From Pontederia crassipes (Eukaryota > Streptophyta > Magnoliopsida > Commelinales > Pontederiaceae): a DNA stretch of 64,000 nucleotides. Of the stretch, positions 27,892 through 40,264 are shown piece by piece (the stretch's first letter is position 1; each line of letters opens with the position of its first letter). The notes beneath the pieces are model-generated. The model was not told the origin of the DNA, made no database searches, and saw only the letters and a list, made by a program, of their open reading frames with translations. Made by a program: the position numbers and the translations under genes. The stretch is from contig JAUKPH010000017.1 in NCBI GenBank assembly GCA_030549335.1, positions 4,457,001 to 4,521,000 on the forward strand. Direction: 5' to 3'.

Positions 27892-29882
27892 TGTAACAAC
27901 CAACAAAAAAAAAAGAAATAAAGAATTTAAAACCATAACAGCTAACAAAAGATAAAAGAAAAAATTAAATGCAAATCCCAATTAAAATAGAAGAGGCCGG
28001 TTAGAAACATAAGGTTTAGACCAATAGGAGAAGTAGATCAAATCTAAGTAGGAAAGAAATCTTATCAGATGAGATAAATACGCAAGATTAAATAAGAGAG
28101 GAATTAAATAGATAGAAATCCATCAGGCATAAACCCTTGGCTCCTAAACCTCACGACCTCTTCCCTCTACCTCGTTGGTCCTTCTCTCGTGCGGGAACAG
28201 AGGAGCAAGGCTCCCTAAGGCGGCTCAGGAGTTGATCTGTCAAGGGAAGAACATCAGCGAAAGGGCAGGGAAGAAGAACAGGGCAGCACACGTAGGAAAC
28301 AGGGAGAAAATAGGGGACGCGGCCGTTAATCAAATTCCGACGAACCGAAGAACGAATTAATCATGAATCGAGGTGGGTGAATCAAAATCACCTTGCATGA
28401 CCTCTGAATTATCCCAATTCATGTCCTAATCGTTATGAAAAGAAAAGAACAAGAATAGGGTTCAAGTTATCATTCTAATTGTTTGATTTCTTGAATTCTT
28501 TGATTGGTTGATTGTTTGCATGCATAATTCATTGTTTGTCATTCTATTGTTGTGTGATTGATTTACTAGGAGATAGGAACTAGGTTAGGAGGAGATTGCA
28601 TCAAAGAATTGATTAAATTCGAAAGTCTGCAACTTTTCTGGACGCTGACCGGTCCGCAGGCATTGTGATCGGTCGATCGATAACTTGCCTACCACCATTT
28701 TTCTGCATACGTAGACCGGTCGACCGATCCCTACCCACCGGTCGACCGATCCCTACCCACCAGTCGACCGTTCCACTGAACGGATCGACCGACCCGATTA
28801 ACCCGAATCAGCCAACCGATCAACCGATCTGAATAGACCGGTCGACCGATCAATAGATTACCGGTCGATCGATTCCCCAAAAAACCTTTTACTATATTTA
28901 TTAATTATTTTATTTTTATCCAGATATTGCTTATATATAGAATTGATCCTATTGTCTGACCCCACAGAGATCCCTCACTGATTTACATGATCTACTCTCT
29001 TATTGATTTATTTTCTCATTGATCCTATCATATCTATTGAATCAAGAATAAAAAGCCACAAGTTGTTAAAAGTGATTAATAAGTTCAAATGAAAGATTAA
29101 TCATGAGTTACTAGTCCAAGCCAAGTGCAGCAAGATAATGGTAGCTCCCTTGGTCAGGATTTGATCACCCACTGATCCGCACAATGTCGTATCATTTGCT
29201 GGGCATACCCCAAGAACTAAATGCACCTAAAGTCATCCTGATTGCTAATTAATAACCAAGATCAAGAAGCATGTTCAAGTCAAGTCAATCTACTGTCATG
29301 ATTTCCAACTATGCTATAAGTTTATGTTTATTAATCATCATGTTACTCTCTTGATTCATGATATCCTCTGATCTTATCCTTGTCATGATCTATGATGCTG
29401 TCATGTTATCCTTTCAAGTTCAAGTCAAGCATGATTATTTGTCTCTGATTATTTTATTCATGTTATGCATTGTATATCATGTGGTTCCCCACTAGGCTGT
29501 ATAGCTTACGGGAGGACCTCCTCCCATGTGTCTGATTTTCACAGAACCAAGTCAGTGACGTGGTGGAGTAGGCGTGTGGTGATGAAGCTCTGACGATAGG
29601 ACAACACATGAACCATAGGATTTCTTAGAGTGTTTATTAGTTTCAGTTACCTTCCGCATTTTAGAATCATGATGTAAAACTTATTTTATTTTCTTAGCAA
29701 TGATATAGCCACTTTTTAGACTTCCCCATATTTATATTACCTTCCTTTATTTTATTATTTTTTCGCTGACGTGTCTCGGTTCTTAACTGAAACATGGTCA
29801 AAGTTATGGTCAAGTATAGCATGCCGTAGCGCCTTCAGGTTGGTCTTCGCCACGTGGCGGGGGTCGATTTGGGGGCATTACA
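27892..29882 (+). repeat. 3' LTR of the 22027-29882 element
   Basis: About 1.99 kb, starting TGTAACAACC and ending GGCATTACA. It carries the second copy of the palindrome cluster at about 28645-28875, with one extra repeat unit relative to the left LTR. Confidence 0.9.
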
Positions 29883-31354
29883 AGAATTGTCTATGCAAAC
29901 TTGGTAACTCGATCTGTATTGGTAATCACGACGTGTAAAATTATGTGGCGTGAAGATTTGTGCAACTCGATGATCATAGTCCCAACTGCAACTATGAGTC
30001 ACAACTAGGAGAATTGCATGGCCGCGATAGGGGTGAGCAAAACTAGGGTCGGGGCCAAGTCTCGGCCGACAGTTTGTTTTGATAGAGACATGACCAGGTA
30101 GAATCGAATATCACGAGTTAATTTTGTTAAACAATTTGATATTGCTTATTTATTATGGTTAATTATATTATTTATTATTAAGGATTGTTTTCTATTACAT
30201 AATGATAATCATGAACATATTATTGATCGTTATTGATTATTGGTAATTATAAATTAAGAAGTAAGATATGACAATTGATTAGAATTGATTATTCATTATT
30301 GGTCTATTGTTTCATTGATTATTGTGTCCCAAATTGATAGTAACAAAGTAGACATCTTAGGTAAACAAAATGAAACAAAAAAACTATGAGGTCCATGTCC
30401 TCTTACCCCGTCAAGACTCAATAAATAATTGAACTGAATTGAATGAGCTAGATAGCGTAACTAGAGGATTGACACGTCAACTTCTAACAAAATATTATGA
30501 TTGTCTTGTGTATGATCACTCGTCCACCTCCATATACGAACCTACTTAATTAAATTAAATTGACATGCCATGGATTGATCCCCACTGAACTATAAAAAAA
30601 GTGGTATGATATTCTCTTAATAAACGAGAGCTCTCATATTGGTTTCTCGTGATCGATGGATAATTAATTTCGTCTTTGTGACTTATGGATGAATTGCGAT
30701 TTTTATATCTGATGGATATATTGATAATTATTAAATTACACATTCATAGACCTATACCCAATGAGTGATTGGTTGAAGCTAACTTATATTAAATTGATAA
30801 TTGTTATTACATTGAATTGAGATAAAATTGATAATTGATCATGAAAATTATTAATTGATAAATCATATAGCAATTCATACTTGATTATTAGTATAGATTT
30901 ATGATTTATTTCCTAAATTAATATTGTTGAATTGTTTAAACTAATTATTGTATTGTTTGCTTAATTGGTTTCTTATGTATTTCTTATTTTCGATTGAGCA
31001 TATTGGTTTTCTTTCATATGGTGAGTATTTTTATACTCATATATTTTTTTTTGTATCAGGATCCATGCAAGATAGTAGATAGAGATGGCAAGATAGTTAG
31101 TGTCTACTCTACTAGTTGGCATGCACATGTATATGAATATTGATAGGGGTCCATTATGGTATAGTTATAGGCCCATAACTTATGTCATTGTAAATTGTAC
31201 AAATAACTTTTCCAAAATATAAATTTTATCATATTTAATTCTTTCACTAATATAACTCAGTATGTTAACTGATAAAAGTTAAAAAAAATATGCTATAAAT
31301 TTTGATGATACCGTTGAGATAGCCTACTTAGCATATGAATATCGAGATGTTACA

Positions 31355-32365
31355 TTTAACTTGTTCTAATTCTCCCTTTCTCATAGTGATCCTATGGGTT
31401 TCATTACTCAAGACTTATTAGGCTTCGTGCTAGGATCCTATTAAGCTTTGTGCTAGGATCATTGTTATGAACTATTGATCTTGTACATTTTGATCTTGGA
31501 TTGCTTCACCTTAATAATACATCTTAACTGTTTGATGAAAACATTAGGAATTACCTAGGATTTCAATCTAAGCTGAAGATTCATTGTTTAATGTTCATTT
31601 TAATCGCATTTGCAATGTTCTTTTTGTTTTATGTTGTACCATGATCTAGGCTAGGTGGAAAAAACTTATTGTGATACTTATTCACTTTTGTTTCTAGTGT
31701 TTTGAATCCTTACATCTCATTTAATTAATTATGACTTACAAGTGTTATTGTTAACCTATGAGCATGTACTATTAAATGAGTTATTCGAAACTAGTATTCT
31801 TTTGTTGCATTATTACAATTAAACAATGACTTGCTATGGTGTTACCGTCCAATCCTAAATTAAGTTTATCTAATTGAGGCTAGATTTCTGGTTGTGAATT
31901 TTAAAGTATGGTGAACTATAAAATATTATAGATTGATTATTTGTCAATTCATACATGATTATGTCACCAAATCAATCCAAAATTCAATAAGTCAAACTCA
32001 TGCAAAAATTAGCCAACAACATTCATCATGACTCTTACTTGATCATATCACTTATTAGGAGTAACAAATACTCCTATTTGGCCATTCTTAAGAATGAAAC
32101 ATAGATGATAGGCTAAACTATAAAAGCCGAAAAAAAGATCAACGTAGTATAGATGAATTTTACTAAAGTTCATTGTCATTGTTCATCAATAGGAATAATG
32201 TAGCTGAAGATAAAATAATAAAATTACACATTGGTAAAGCTAACACAACAATGCCCAACTATTACTCTTCATTCTTTGCAACAAAATATAGTTTCATCTC
32301 AAATGAGTGACGCATACGTGATTATTGACATTAAGTTGTATTATTTACATAATGTACTCTATTAC
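31355..32365. other. AT-rich intergenic DNA, no gene seen
   Basis: The only structure is a 23-bp imperfect tandem duplication at 31418-31463 (unit around CTTCGTGCTAGGATC). Short frames have no recognisable product. Confidence 0.45.
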
Positions 32366-32767
32366 GCCCTGTCTGGGAGCAGCGTAAAATTGAAGAAAGG
32401 AGATAAAACTGCAATTTATTTTCCTAAAGTAGGAAAATTTAGGAATGGACGCACTTGGATATAATTTAACAAAATTCAATACCGTAGTTTAGATTCCAAT
32501 ACGTCGTAAAAAAAATAGGAGATGAAAGCTCTATTTTTTTTCTTTTGATGTGACTTGCTCAGCAGAAAGAAGTAAGCACGAGTTTTAAAATAAATTGTCA
32601 TTTCACTTTTATTTTTAAATTTCTACTATGGTAATGTTTTTGTTTCCAAACACTTTTGGATGAAATTTTTCATTAACTTTTTCTCCATGGTATGTCACTT
32701 TTTGAAAAGTGTTATACTATAGATTTTTAAAATTCATGGATTACAAATTCTTTTTGCCAAACAAGGC
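32366..32767. mobile_element. Candidate MITE, Tourist/Harbinger-like ends, about 400 bp
   Basis: The left end GCCCTGTCTGGGA and the reverse complement of the right end GCCTTGTTTGGCA form short terminal inverted repeats. They resemble the GGSCCTGTTTGG-type ends of PIF/Harbinger MITEs. No coding capacity. The expected 3-bp target duplication is not clear, so this is tentative. Confidence 0.4.
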
Positions 32768-34090
32768 TTTAAAGTGAAGAACTTTTCTCAATGCATTAAA
32801 ATAAAAAAAAAATTATAGAAGCAATTTCTTGATCAAAATAATTGTACCAAATGGATGAATCTTAACAACGAATCATTTGTTTTCATTGGCAGAAACAATG
32901 AAATGATATTGAACATGTATTATTATTAACATTAGATTAAGAAAATATATTGAATATCAATTTTCCTATTGATCAATGCAACGATGCAAAACTAATAATG
33001 TGGAACATTGCTTTCTTATTATTCTAGGACATTGATTATTATCATTGATTTGTCATTGTTAATGAACATTGCTTATTATCATTGATCTACATTGTTTCCG
33101 TACATGATTAATTGTTATTATCCTTCCCATGTGCATCATTGAGCCATCAACTATTGAATAATGTTAGGGCTAGTTTCAGTATAATCCTTGAATTTTATCT
33201 TCTTTGTCATCTTAGTTCTTAAACTTCATTTTGTAATGAAATAATCTTTCAACTATTAATTTATTTCATCTAACGTCTTTTTCATCATCTCGTCAGGTCC
33301 ACGAATTTCATTGATAATGTGACATCATATTAAGCATCAATAATAATAATAATAAATTAATAGAATAATATACAAAATATTAGATTAAAATTTAAAAATA
33401 AAAGGGGGCTTGACTCCTGTAAGGGTTGCTGCTTATTTAACAATTTAATATTTATTTTTGGCTTCACTTGTGTAGAATATATCTAATATCGATTACTTCT
33501 CTTAGTTATGTTAATCAAAATATAATCTTAAACTAAATTTATTTCTACATTTTTAATTATTGTTATATCTTCAATTTTTTAAAAAATATTTAATATCTTC
33601 ATTTGCTTGTTTAATTTGCATAAATACTTAGAAATATGTTAGATTGAGTTATAATCACAAACTCATCAAATAATATTTAATTTAAAATTATGAATTAATA
33701 ATAAGTAATTAAGCTTTTTGTGGTAAGTCATGCCGATAATTCGACTCAGTGCTAACACATTGATCGTCATGTGTCACTTAACTAGCAATAACATATAAAA
33801 CTTTTAATAATTTTTTTCGTTAAAACAATTGAATTCGATATCTTATTTATTTAAATAAGGAGGAATCGATTATCACTATGGTAAAGCTATCATTCTTTAA
33901 TAGTTTAGAGATAATAGGGGCAAGATGGAGTGACATTAATAAAAAAATTTATAGAATGACAATAACTATGTAGTGATATCTAGGGCAACCTTCCTAAATT
34001 ACTAATTAATTATTTTTCTTTGAAAAAGTAGTACTAACTTCTAGACAAAATTAATTAGTAGGCTCTTTATCAAAGTTAACTCGACGACAG
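32768..34090. other. AT-rich intergenic DNA, no gene seen
   Basis: No domain-bearing frame. The stretch 33180-33330 has the AATCCTTGAA...GTCATCTTAGTTCTT style of small plant transposons, but I found no partner end. Confidence 0.4.
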
Positions 34091-35963
34091 CACAAAGCAA
34101 GAAGCGAAGCGTACTCAGCGCCTTCTGTCTCCACCACGCTCCCACACCTCCCTCAGTTAAAAAACACAGCGGCAGGTTTCAGCATTTTACTGTTTGTCCG
34201 TAGGAACGGCATGATCTCCTGCCCCGAGATTTTGAATGCATCACTGACGCATTATCATGTTCAAAGACCAGAAACAAAAGAGAAGCAAATCTGCATGGCA
34301 GTAGAATCCTGAACGCATTGCTGTTCACCCATCAGAGAAGTCCCAATTCATTTCTTCATATATAAATTTCTGATTTCTGATTTTTTTTCCTTACGATCAT
34401 GACTGGCGTTTCTGTCGGTTTGATGCAAAACATGCCAACGCCAGTGACGACTAAGTTGAAATAGCTCAAAGAAATGTAGGACAGATAGATAATACTTGTC
34501 CATTACATGATATATATATATATATATATGATGTACAAAACACAAAATCAAATGGTTAAAGATTAGGAAAGCAGTATTTTTTTCCCTCTTATATGAACCA
34601 TTTTTTAATATTTTTGGAAAAGGCCAAGTGCTAGCATTCCATTATTATATCATCAGAGGCTGAGCAAGCTTTGGGAGATGCAATGCAGTCTAGAGAGTAG
34701 AAACTATGATGAAAACTTGCTGGGAAATGGCCTTCCAACTTTTGAGAATTCCAAAGCCACCAATGCTTTCTGCTCCTTGTGCTCGGTGCAGCAACTGTGT
34801 GCCATCCTTTTTCCCCCAGGCACTTTTGAAGACAAAAGAAAACCTGAGGTGCCTTCCAAGAAGCAAATGGACGCAGGGTTTGATGCAACTGTCCATGGGG
34901 TCGAAGAGGAAGAAGCCAATAATTGCTAGTCCAGTGGAGGGAACCACATGCTCTGTGTTTAGCAACAAGTTTATTTTCTTTCTTACTTATAGTTACAGCA
35001 GCCTTCATGCATCATACAGAGCAAGTTAATTCAGCTTGCTAGCAAATTTACCTAGCATCAAATGTTCCAGTTAACTTATTGATTAACAATCACTAATCAG
35101 CAGAAGTTAAATGTGGTCCACCATTAATTGCTATTTTGTGAAGTGCAGAAGCACATTAGCAGTCACAGTAAACATGTAAATTTGTAAGATGGACAGTAAC
35201 TGCACTGATGCAGGCATGCAGCTATCAGCAAGTAACGCAGACACTGCTCTCACTTCTGTTCCAAAACAGTGTTCAATATTTGCAGCTAAAGCAGCAGTAA
35301 AAACCAGGAGACAATGCCTTTCTCTATTCTCAAAAGAAGAGAAACGGCACTGTACTACTGGAAATTTTTTAGCAGATTGCATAAAGGCACCACAGGAAGC
35401 TTAAAAACGGGCATGAGAAGAATATGAAAAAGAAATCCAATTAAGGCTGGTGAAATCATATTTCTTTATGTGGAATGCGGCGTCGACTCGAAATTGCAGC
35501 TCAACATTGTCATCAAGTCTGCCCAGTTCTGAATATTATTCGAAGCATGTGGCATTACATCTCGCTATTATCAAATTTCAAATGTAAACATATTTATCAA
35601 GAATGTAACCATGCAGATGATTTTTTGTCTCGTCTGAACCGATATCTGGTCACAGACGTTTTTTGAGTGGAATCCCCTCCACCTGAACTGCTTCACATTT
35701 TGTGTCGGGATTACCCGACTTTGATCAGTAATACGTAATTTACTTGGTTTTTCTAAAAAAAAAAATCTCCTTACTGCATTGTGCTCCATTGATCCTTTAC
35801 ATGATGGAACAATTGTTCTTGTTAATGGTCACTGCAACTGGAACCAGATTCCAGAACCATCAGCAACACTTGGATACATCTAAAAGACAGTAGGAAAGAA
35901 AAGAGAGAAAAGACGACCTTAATCTACAGAGCTCATACATTTCCCTATACACATTTTATCACT
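34091..35963. other. Higher-GC non-repetitive block, possible UTR or lncRNA, no supported CDS
   Basis: From about 34090 to 35960 composition rises toward genic values. Several overlapping 70-125-codon frames occur on both strands at 34630-35030, none with a recognisable domain and none favoured by codon use. It lies downstream of the minus-strand gene ending at 35964, so part may be its 3' UTR (a minus-strand AATAAA is at 34967-34972). An inverted repeat ACTGGCGTT / AACGCCAGT is at 34402-34445. Confidence 0.4.
34507..34529. repeat. (TA)n microsatellite
   Basis: Short AT dinucleotide run; a similar one is at 42127-42147. Confidence 0.85.
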
Positions 35964-36587
35964 TCAGTTCCAAACTCCCCAAACTCTCTCCCCGATAAAA
36001 CTCACCAATCGCCGAACAGTGTTTGTAGTGTCAATGCCGCTGTCACTGCTACTGTTTCCAGCACCATCATCAATCTCCTCTCCATCTTCTTCTCCACCAT
36101 CCTCTTCCACCTCCGCCCCAGAGCTGCCGCCGCCAGTCGCTGCCGCCGCCGCCGCCTCCACCTCCTGTGCCGTCAAGTCGTCGACTTTCTGGCCGCTCCG
36201 GCGGCGTCTGCGGCCGCCGACCCTCCGGCAACGTTCCTTCGTTTCCGCGCCCTCTTCCACCGCGTCGATTATCCGGTGGATGACGTGGCTATTCGGCGAC
36301 GCATCCCACCGCGCCCAAAAGCTCTTGTAGCACCCGAAGCAGCCGCACCCGAGCTCCGGCGGATGCGGCCTCCACTTCAAGCTGCTACAGCCGCCTCCTC
36401 CGCCGTTGCCTCCGCCTGCGAGCAGGTATGCCAGCACCTCCTGCTCCTCGGGCGCCAGGGCCGCGGCCAGAACCAGCACCGCGGCCGGGAGCGCAGCTGC
36501 CAGATGCCCCAATGCGGCAAGCCCAACCGCCGGGGGCGGCGGTGCCGGGTGGACCCGCCGCCCCTTCCCGTTGCAGGGCTTCTTCAT
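35964..36587 (-). CDS. Plant-specific protein of unknown function with Cys/Trp-rich core
   Basis: A single-exon frame of 207 residues with the strong GC bias of the host genes. It begins MKKPCNGKGRRVHP, followed by a hydrophobic Ala/Leu segment (about 29-57, containing LAPEEQEVLAYLL). The core CGCFGCYKSFWARWDASPN is at 81-99, then SHVIHRIIDAVEE, a basic run (RRVGGRRRRRSG, about 120-133), an acidic Glu/Asp stretch, and a conserved-looking tail VRRLVSFIGERVWGVWN. From memory, angiosperms have a family of such MKKPCN...SFWARWD proteins (Arabidopsis At1g62422-type) with no assigned role. The three closely spaced cysteines could bind metal, and the basic run could be a nuclear signal; both are inference. 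The first Met matches the family N-terminus, so the start is well supported. Confidence 0.85.
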   Translation of the reverse strand: MKKPCNGKGRRVHPAPPPPAVGLAALGHLAAALPAAVLVLAAALAPEEQEVLAYLLAGGGNGGGGGCSSLKWRPHPPELGCGCFGCYKSFWARWDASPNSHVIHRIIDAVEEGAETKERCRRVGGRRRRRSGQKVDDLTAQEVEAAAAAATGGGSSGAEVEEDGGEEDGEEIDDGAGNSSSDSGIDTTNTVRRLVSFIGERVWGVWN

Positions 36588-36703
36588 ATGTCTCCTTGGC
36601 GCCTACCAGCGATAACAGTGAGCGATGTTTTCATAGCAAGGCAGCTAAAAAGAGTGGGGGTTGAGAACGATGACTCGTTAGCTCTTGTGTTGCTGTTGGA
36701 CAC

Positions 36704-36713
36704 AATATAAAAA
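36704..36713 (-). promoter_or_regulatory. Possible TATA box of the 35964-36587 gene
   Basis: Minus-strand TTTTTATATTG lies about 115 bp upstream of the start codon, giving a plausible short leader. It is an isolated match in AT-rich surroundings. Confidence 0.3.
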
Positions 36714-36719
36714 AAAGGC

Positions 36720-39200
36720 ATATTGGCATTTATTCTATTTTTAAAATGATAAAGAAAGTATTATTTAAATAATTTAATATCTGACCCCTTAACCATTTGA
36801 CTTCAAAATAATTAATATAATCTAACTAATTTCTTTTGTTTACTTACTATGATTGTTTGTACTTTGTGACAATAATTTTTTGAATTTATTATTATTATTT
36901 TGGCATGATGATTGTAGTGGCTACTAATTATTTAATTGGTTTGGTTGATGGGAAGTGAGATGGATTATCGTATGGTCAAATGAACGAAAGCTTCGTTGTG
37001 GGATGACAGCATGCAACATGTAGATTTCAGTCAGCTGGTTCAGCTTCTCTTGAAAACACTTCCAATTTTCTGTGTTTTAATTTTCATACACATTTTTTTT
37101 GGGAGGCAAATAAAACTGCTAATGCAGTAATAAAACAGTTGTTATATAAAACTTTCAAGTTTACAAGATAATAAAAATTTGTTGAAAAAGTTTGCTTTAT
37201 AAATGGTATCAAGCATTAGAAAAATAAAATTTTATCCTAAGCCTCTTTTACTTCTCTGTTTAGAGATGGACATTCATATCACACCAGCTGAACCATTTTT
37301 CTAGCAGGGCATTGTTTCAGTCCGAGCTAGTTAGGTACGTAGGCTCGCTTGATTTATATTATATTAATTTTTTATGATAAATTTGAATTCAATTACAACT
37401 CTACGCGACCCTTATGTTAATTAGACACTTCATGGGGCGACAAAGGCATCTGTCCCATACGACTAAATTATTTCACATTCTTATAATCATTAATATTCTA
37501 TAACAAAAAGAATCACCGTCTTCCGAGAACTTAGCCTAATTTAAGACGAACTTTGTAAATTTTGTATATTCTTCAGTGTTTTTGTAATTTCTTTTTTCTT
37601 CTTTTTGTAATAATTTCTTTAATGAAAATCAAATGCGGTATCATTTAAAAAAAACTTAAATTATTGAAAAAATAACATCTTTATATTATAATATTGTCAT
37701 TCTCCTTTAGGGACGAAATCGGTGTGAGTCGGGTGGATTTTTTCGTAAAAAATCACTCTATATATTTTGGTTGGGTTTTTAAAATTGAAAATACTTATCA
37801 ATTTTTTCGAATGATTTTTTCAAGACCCTATATTATATACATTTTTATATTTATAAAATAATATTAATTATATAAAGAGATATTTTATTTCATAAATTAA
37901 CGACATTCGCATGTTATATAATAGTGTTATTTATGGCTTATATTAATTTCTTATACATGTTATAAGATAAATAATATGTTTAGTGAGTAGTTTTATATAT
38001 ATTATAAATATTTAAAGTATAATATAAATATATATTTTATAATTACGTATTTATAAGACGGGTTAAGCCCTTTTGCTATCACCTGTCACGCATCAACATT
38101 AAACAGTATTTAAAAAAAAGTGTTAGTTTTTTTGTTATCAATGGGATATCCTGTAATAATTAGTTAAATAAATATTAGTAAGTAATATTTTTTCTTTCAA
38201 TTATTAGCACTATATCTACTAATTCTAGTCCAATCAATTTTTCCATATTAAAACAAGACACAAATTATTTATGTATACAACCCGAAAAAGAAATTTATAC
38301 TTAATATAAATATATATATATGATAATTTTTTACTAAAAAACTCGAATTCTGTTTTTATCTGAGTGTAAAATTATATTTTTGGATAAAAAATATGAACTT
38401 TTAAATTAATTTAATCTTTAATCCTTAATAATCTTGTCGATTCAACCATTTTAACACATAATTAAATATTAGGTCACCAATTTGATATTTTTACTTCATT
38501 AAATATAGATATAATGTTATTTTAAATTTATATATTAAATTTTGCTTGTTTTTTTTAATGTCAAAATTATACAAAATAAAATGATAAAATATTATTATTT
38601 ATTATTTTTAAGGTTAAAAGTTTGTGATATGTTTCCCATTTCTTTATTTGGTGATTGTTGAATTAATATTTAATATTTTTAATAAAAATAAAATAATAGA
38701 TTATTATTTTTTAAATAATTTAAAAGTTCATAATTTTTATACAAAATAAAAGTTTAAAATAGATTTATGATCAAAAGAAAATTTTCTCTTCAAACTAAAA
38801 TAGCATATGCTTCTTTATTTTCTAGTATTTTCCAAAAACAATTCTAATTTATTCTATTATTTTATAAAATTTACTAATTTATATGATATTTCTTTACTTC
38901 TTTTGCCATATATTCTTATATTTCATATTCATATGGATTATCTGAAGAAGGTAATATGTGAGAAGGAAAACAACATAATTAAAAAATTTTGTTAAATTAT
39001 AACAAAAAAATTTTATAGATGTACTTGTAAATTTTATATATCATAAAAATTCATGAGATTTTTTGTTTAAATATAGAAAAAAACTAACTACTAATGCTTT
39101 AATTTTACGGGAAACCACCATTCATTTGGACATGCCATTGACATGCTGATGACATAATAAATACTATGGAAATGACAACTGCCCTCTAATAAGTAAAGGT
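36720..39200. other. AT-rich intergenic DNA, no gene seen
   Basis: Long A/T runs and short frames only, with no repeat boundary that I can define. Confidence 0.45.
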
Positions 39201-39207
39201 GTAAAAT

Positions 39208-40257
39208 CCATGTTTTAAAATCAGACCGAACCGATTGGTTCAATCGTCCAATCGCAAATCAGTCACGGTTCGATTTTAATTAAAAATTGGAAATAAAAAA
39301 TATCAAATTGAACAAAAAATTCGGTTCAAGTGATTCAACCGGTTCAACTTGGTTTTCTATTTTTGCCCTAAAATAAGCAAAATTAGAAAGTTGATTCATA
39401 GAATCAAATGAACATGGAATGGAAAAACCAGTTCAGTTGGTTTTTTATTTTTGCATTAAAGAATGTAAAATTTGAATGATAGAATCAAATAAAAAAGGAA
39501 AGGAAATAAATTAATTGTGAAATAAGAAAAGGAAGGTGTTGGTGTATAAATGAAGTGATAAATGTAAAGAGGAAAAGAGGAAGTGAGAGCAAAACTAAAA
39601 ATGAAATAATTGAATGGAAAAAATAGAAAGGATAAATAATTTAATAGAAAGATATGAAAAAGAGAGTTATATATAGAAAAAGAAAAATAAATGATACTTA
39701 TAGAAAAAAATAAAATAATAAAATATTTTTAAATAAAAAAAGAGGTCAATGTCACTCATAACTTTTCTTGATACATATTTTTGTTAAATAATGTATACAA
39801 AATTTCTATAATATTTACATTATAATAGTATATATAAATAAATTAAATCATTCAACTTTATACCCTTTTCAATATAATGAACATGGAGATCAAGAATTAA
39901 CATATTTTATAATAATATAAATATTTCCATATTATTTTAATATAATGAGCCTATATTTTTTCTATATTTACATTCAAACATATTAAACTTATCCAAAATT
40001 AGAATTTTTTTTGGTTAAATTTATTTTAAAATTATTGCAAATATCAGTTAGAAAATAAAGATATTTAAATTAATGTTCAATATTAAAAATATATTTTGTA
40101 AGTATTTTATTTATTATTTTTTGAGTATTGTTCATACTATATCTTTGATATTATAGAAAATTACATTTTAATAAAAGTTTGATTCAATCGAATTAAACTG
40201 ATCCATGACCAGTCAACAATGCCCATCTGACATGGTGTGGGATTTTAAAAACATTGG
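39208..40257. mobile_element. Non-autonomous TIR DNA transposon, about 1.05 kb, with target duplication
   Basis: The left end CCATGTTTTAAAATC and the reverse complement of the right end CCAATGTTTTTAAAATCCC form terminal inverted repeats. The element is flanked on both sides by GTAAAAT (39201-39207 and 40258-40264). The interior is AT-rich, with a second inverted pair of GATTGGTTCAATCG-like words near each end (39232-39250 and 40178-40190). There is no transposase. A 7- to 8-bp duplication would suit hAT-like elements and a longer one Mutator-like elements; the superfamily is open. Confidence 0.65.
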
Positions 40258-40264
40258 GTAAAAT

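Larger units (their letters stand above)
22027..29882 (+). mobile_element. Ty3/gypsy-like LTR retrotransposon with both LTRs, internal region decayed
   Basis: Two long LTRs in direct orientation flank about 3.9 kb. The primer-binding-like TATCAGAGCC follows the left LTR at about 23991, and the purine tract AAGGGGTAAGAA sits just before the right LTR. The end of the internal region (27860-27885) resembles the usual end of gypsy Pol. No long reading frame survives; the internal part is shorter than that of autonomous gypsy elements and is broken many times. The flanks AGAAA and AGAAT are a near-perfect 5-bp target duplication. By eye the LTRs are roughly 96% alike, suggesting an age on the order of one to two million years. 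Its U5 end resembles that of the element ending at 55989, so the two are related subfamilies. Confidence 0.85.
21361..31354 (+). mobile_element. Old solo LTR (gypsy-like) split by a younger retrotransposon
   Basis: The outer LTR consists of 21361-22026 and 29883-31354, about 2.1 kb in total. It starts TGCCACGTCTC and ends GATGTTACA. Both ends match the minus-strand LTR at 2909-5376, including the GGCAATTTAATAG region near the start and the block around TATAGTTATAGGCCCATAAC near the end. Flanks TTTTA (21356-21360) and TTTAA (31355-31359) agree at 4 of 5 bases, compatible with a worn target duplication. No internal region of its own remains, so it is a solo LTR. It is older than the element at 22027-29882 that sits inside it. 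Confidence 0.65.

Noticed and set aside
22307-28360. Identical 61-codon frames at 22307 and 28175 as a duplicated gene
   Set aside because: They are the same position in the two LTRs of one retrotransposon.
34678-35029. Overlapping frames on both strands at 34631-35029 as a gene
   Set aside because: No domain on either strand and no preferred frame; kept only as a possible transcribed block.
36019-36710. Plus-strand frames over 36019-36710
   Set aside because: Shadows of the minus-strand gene, whose family core is recognisable.
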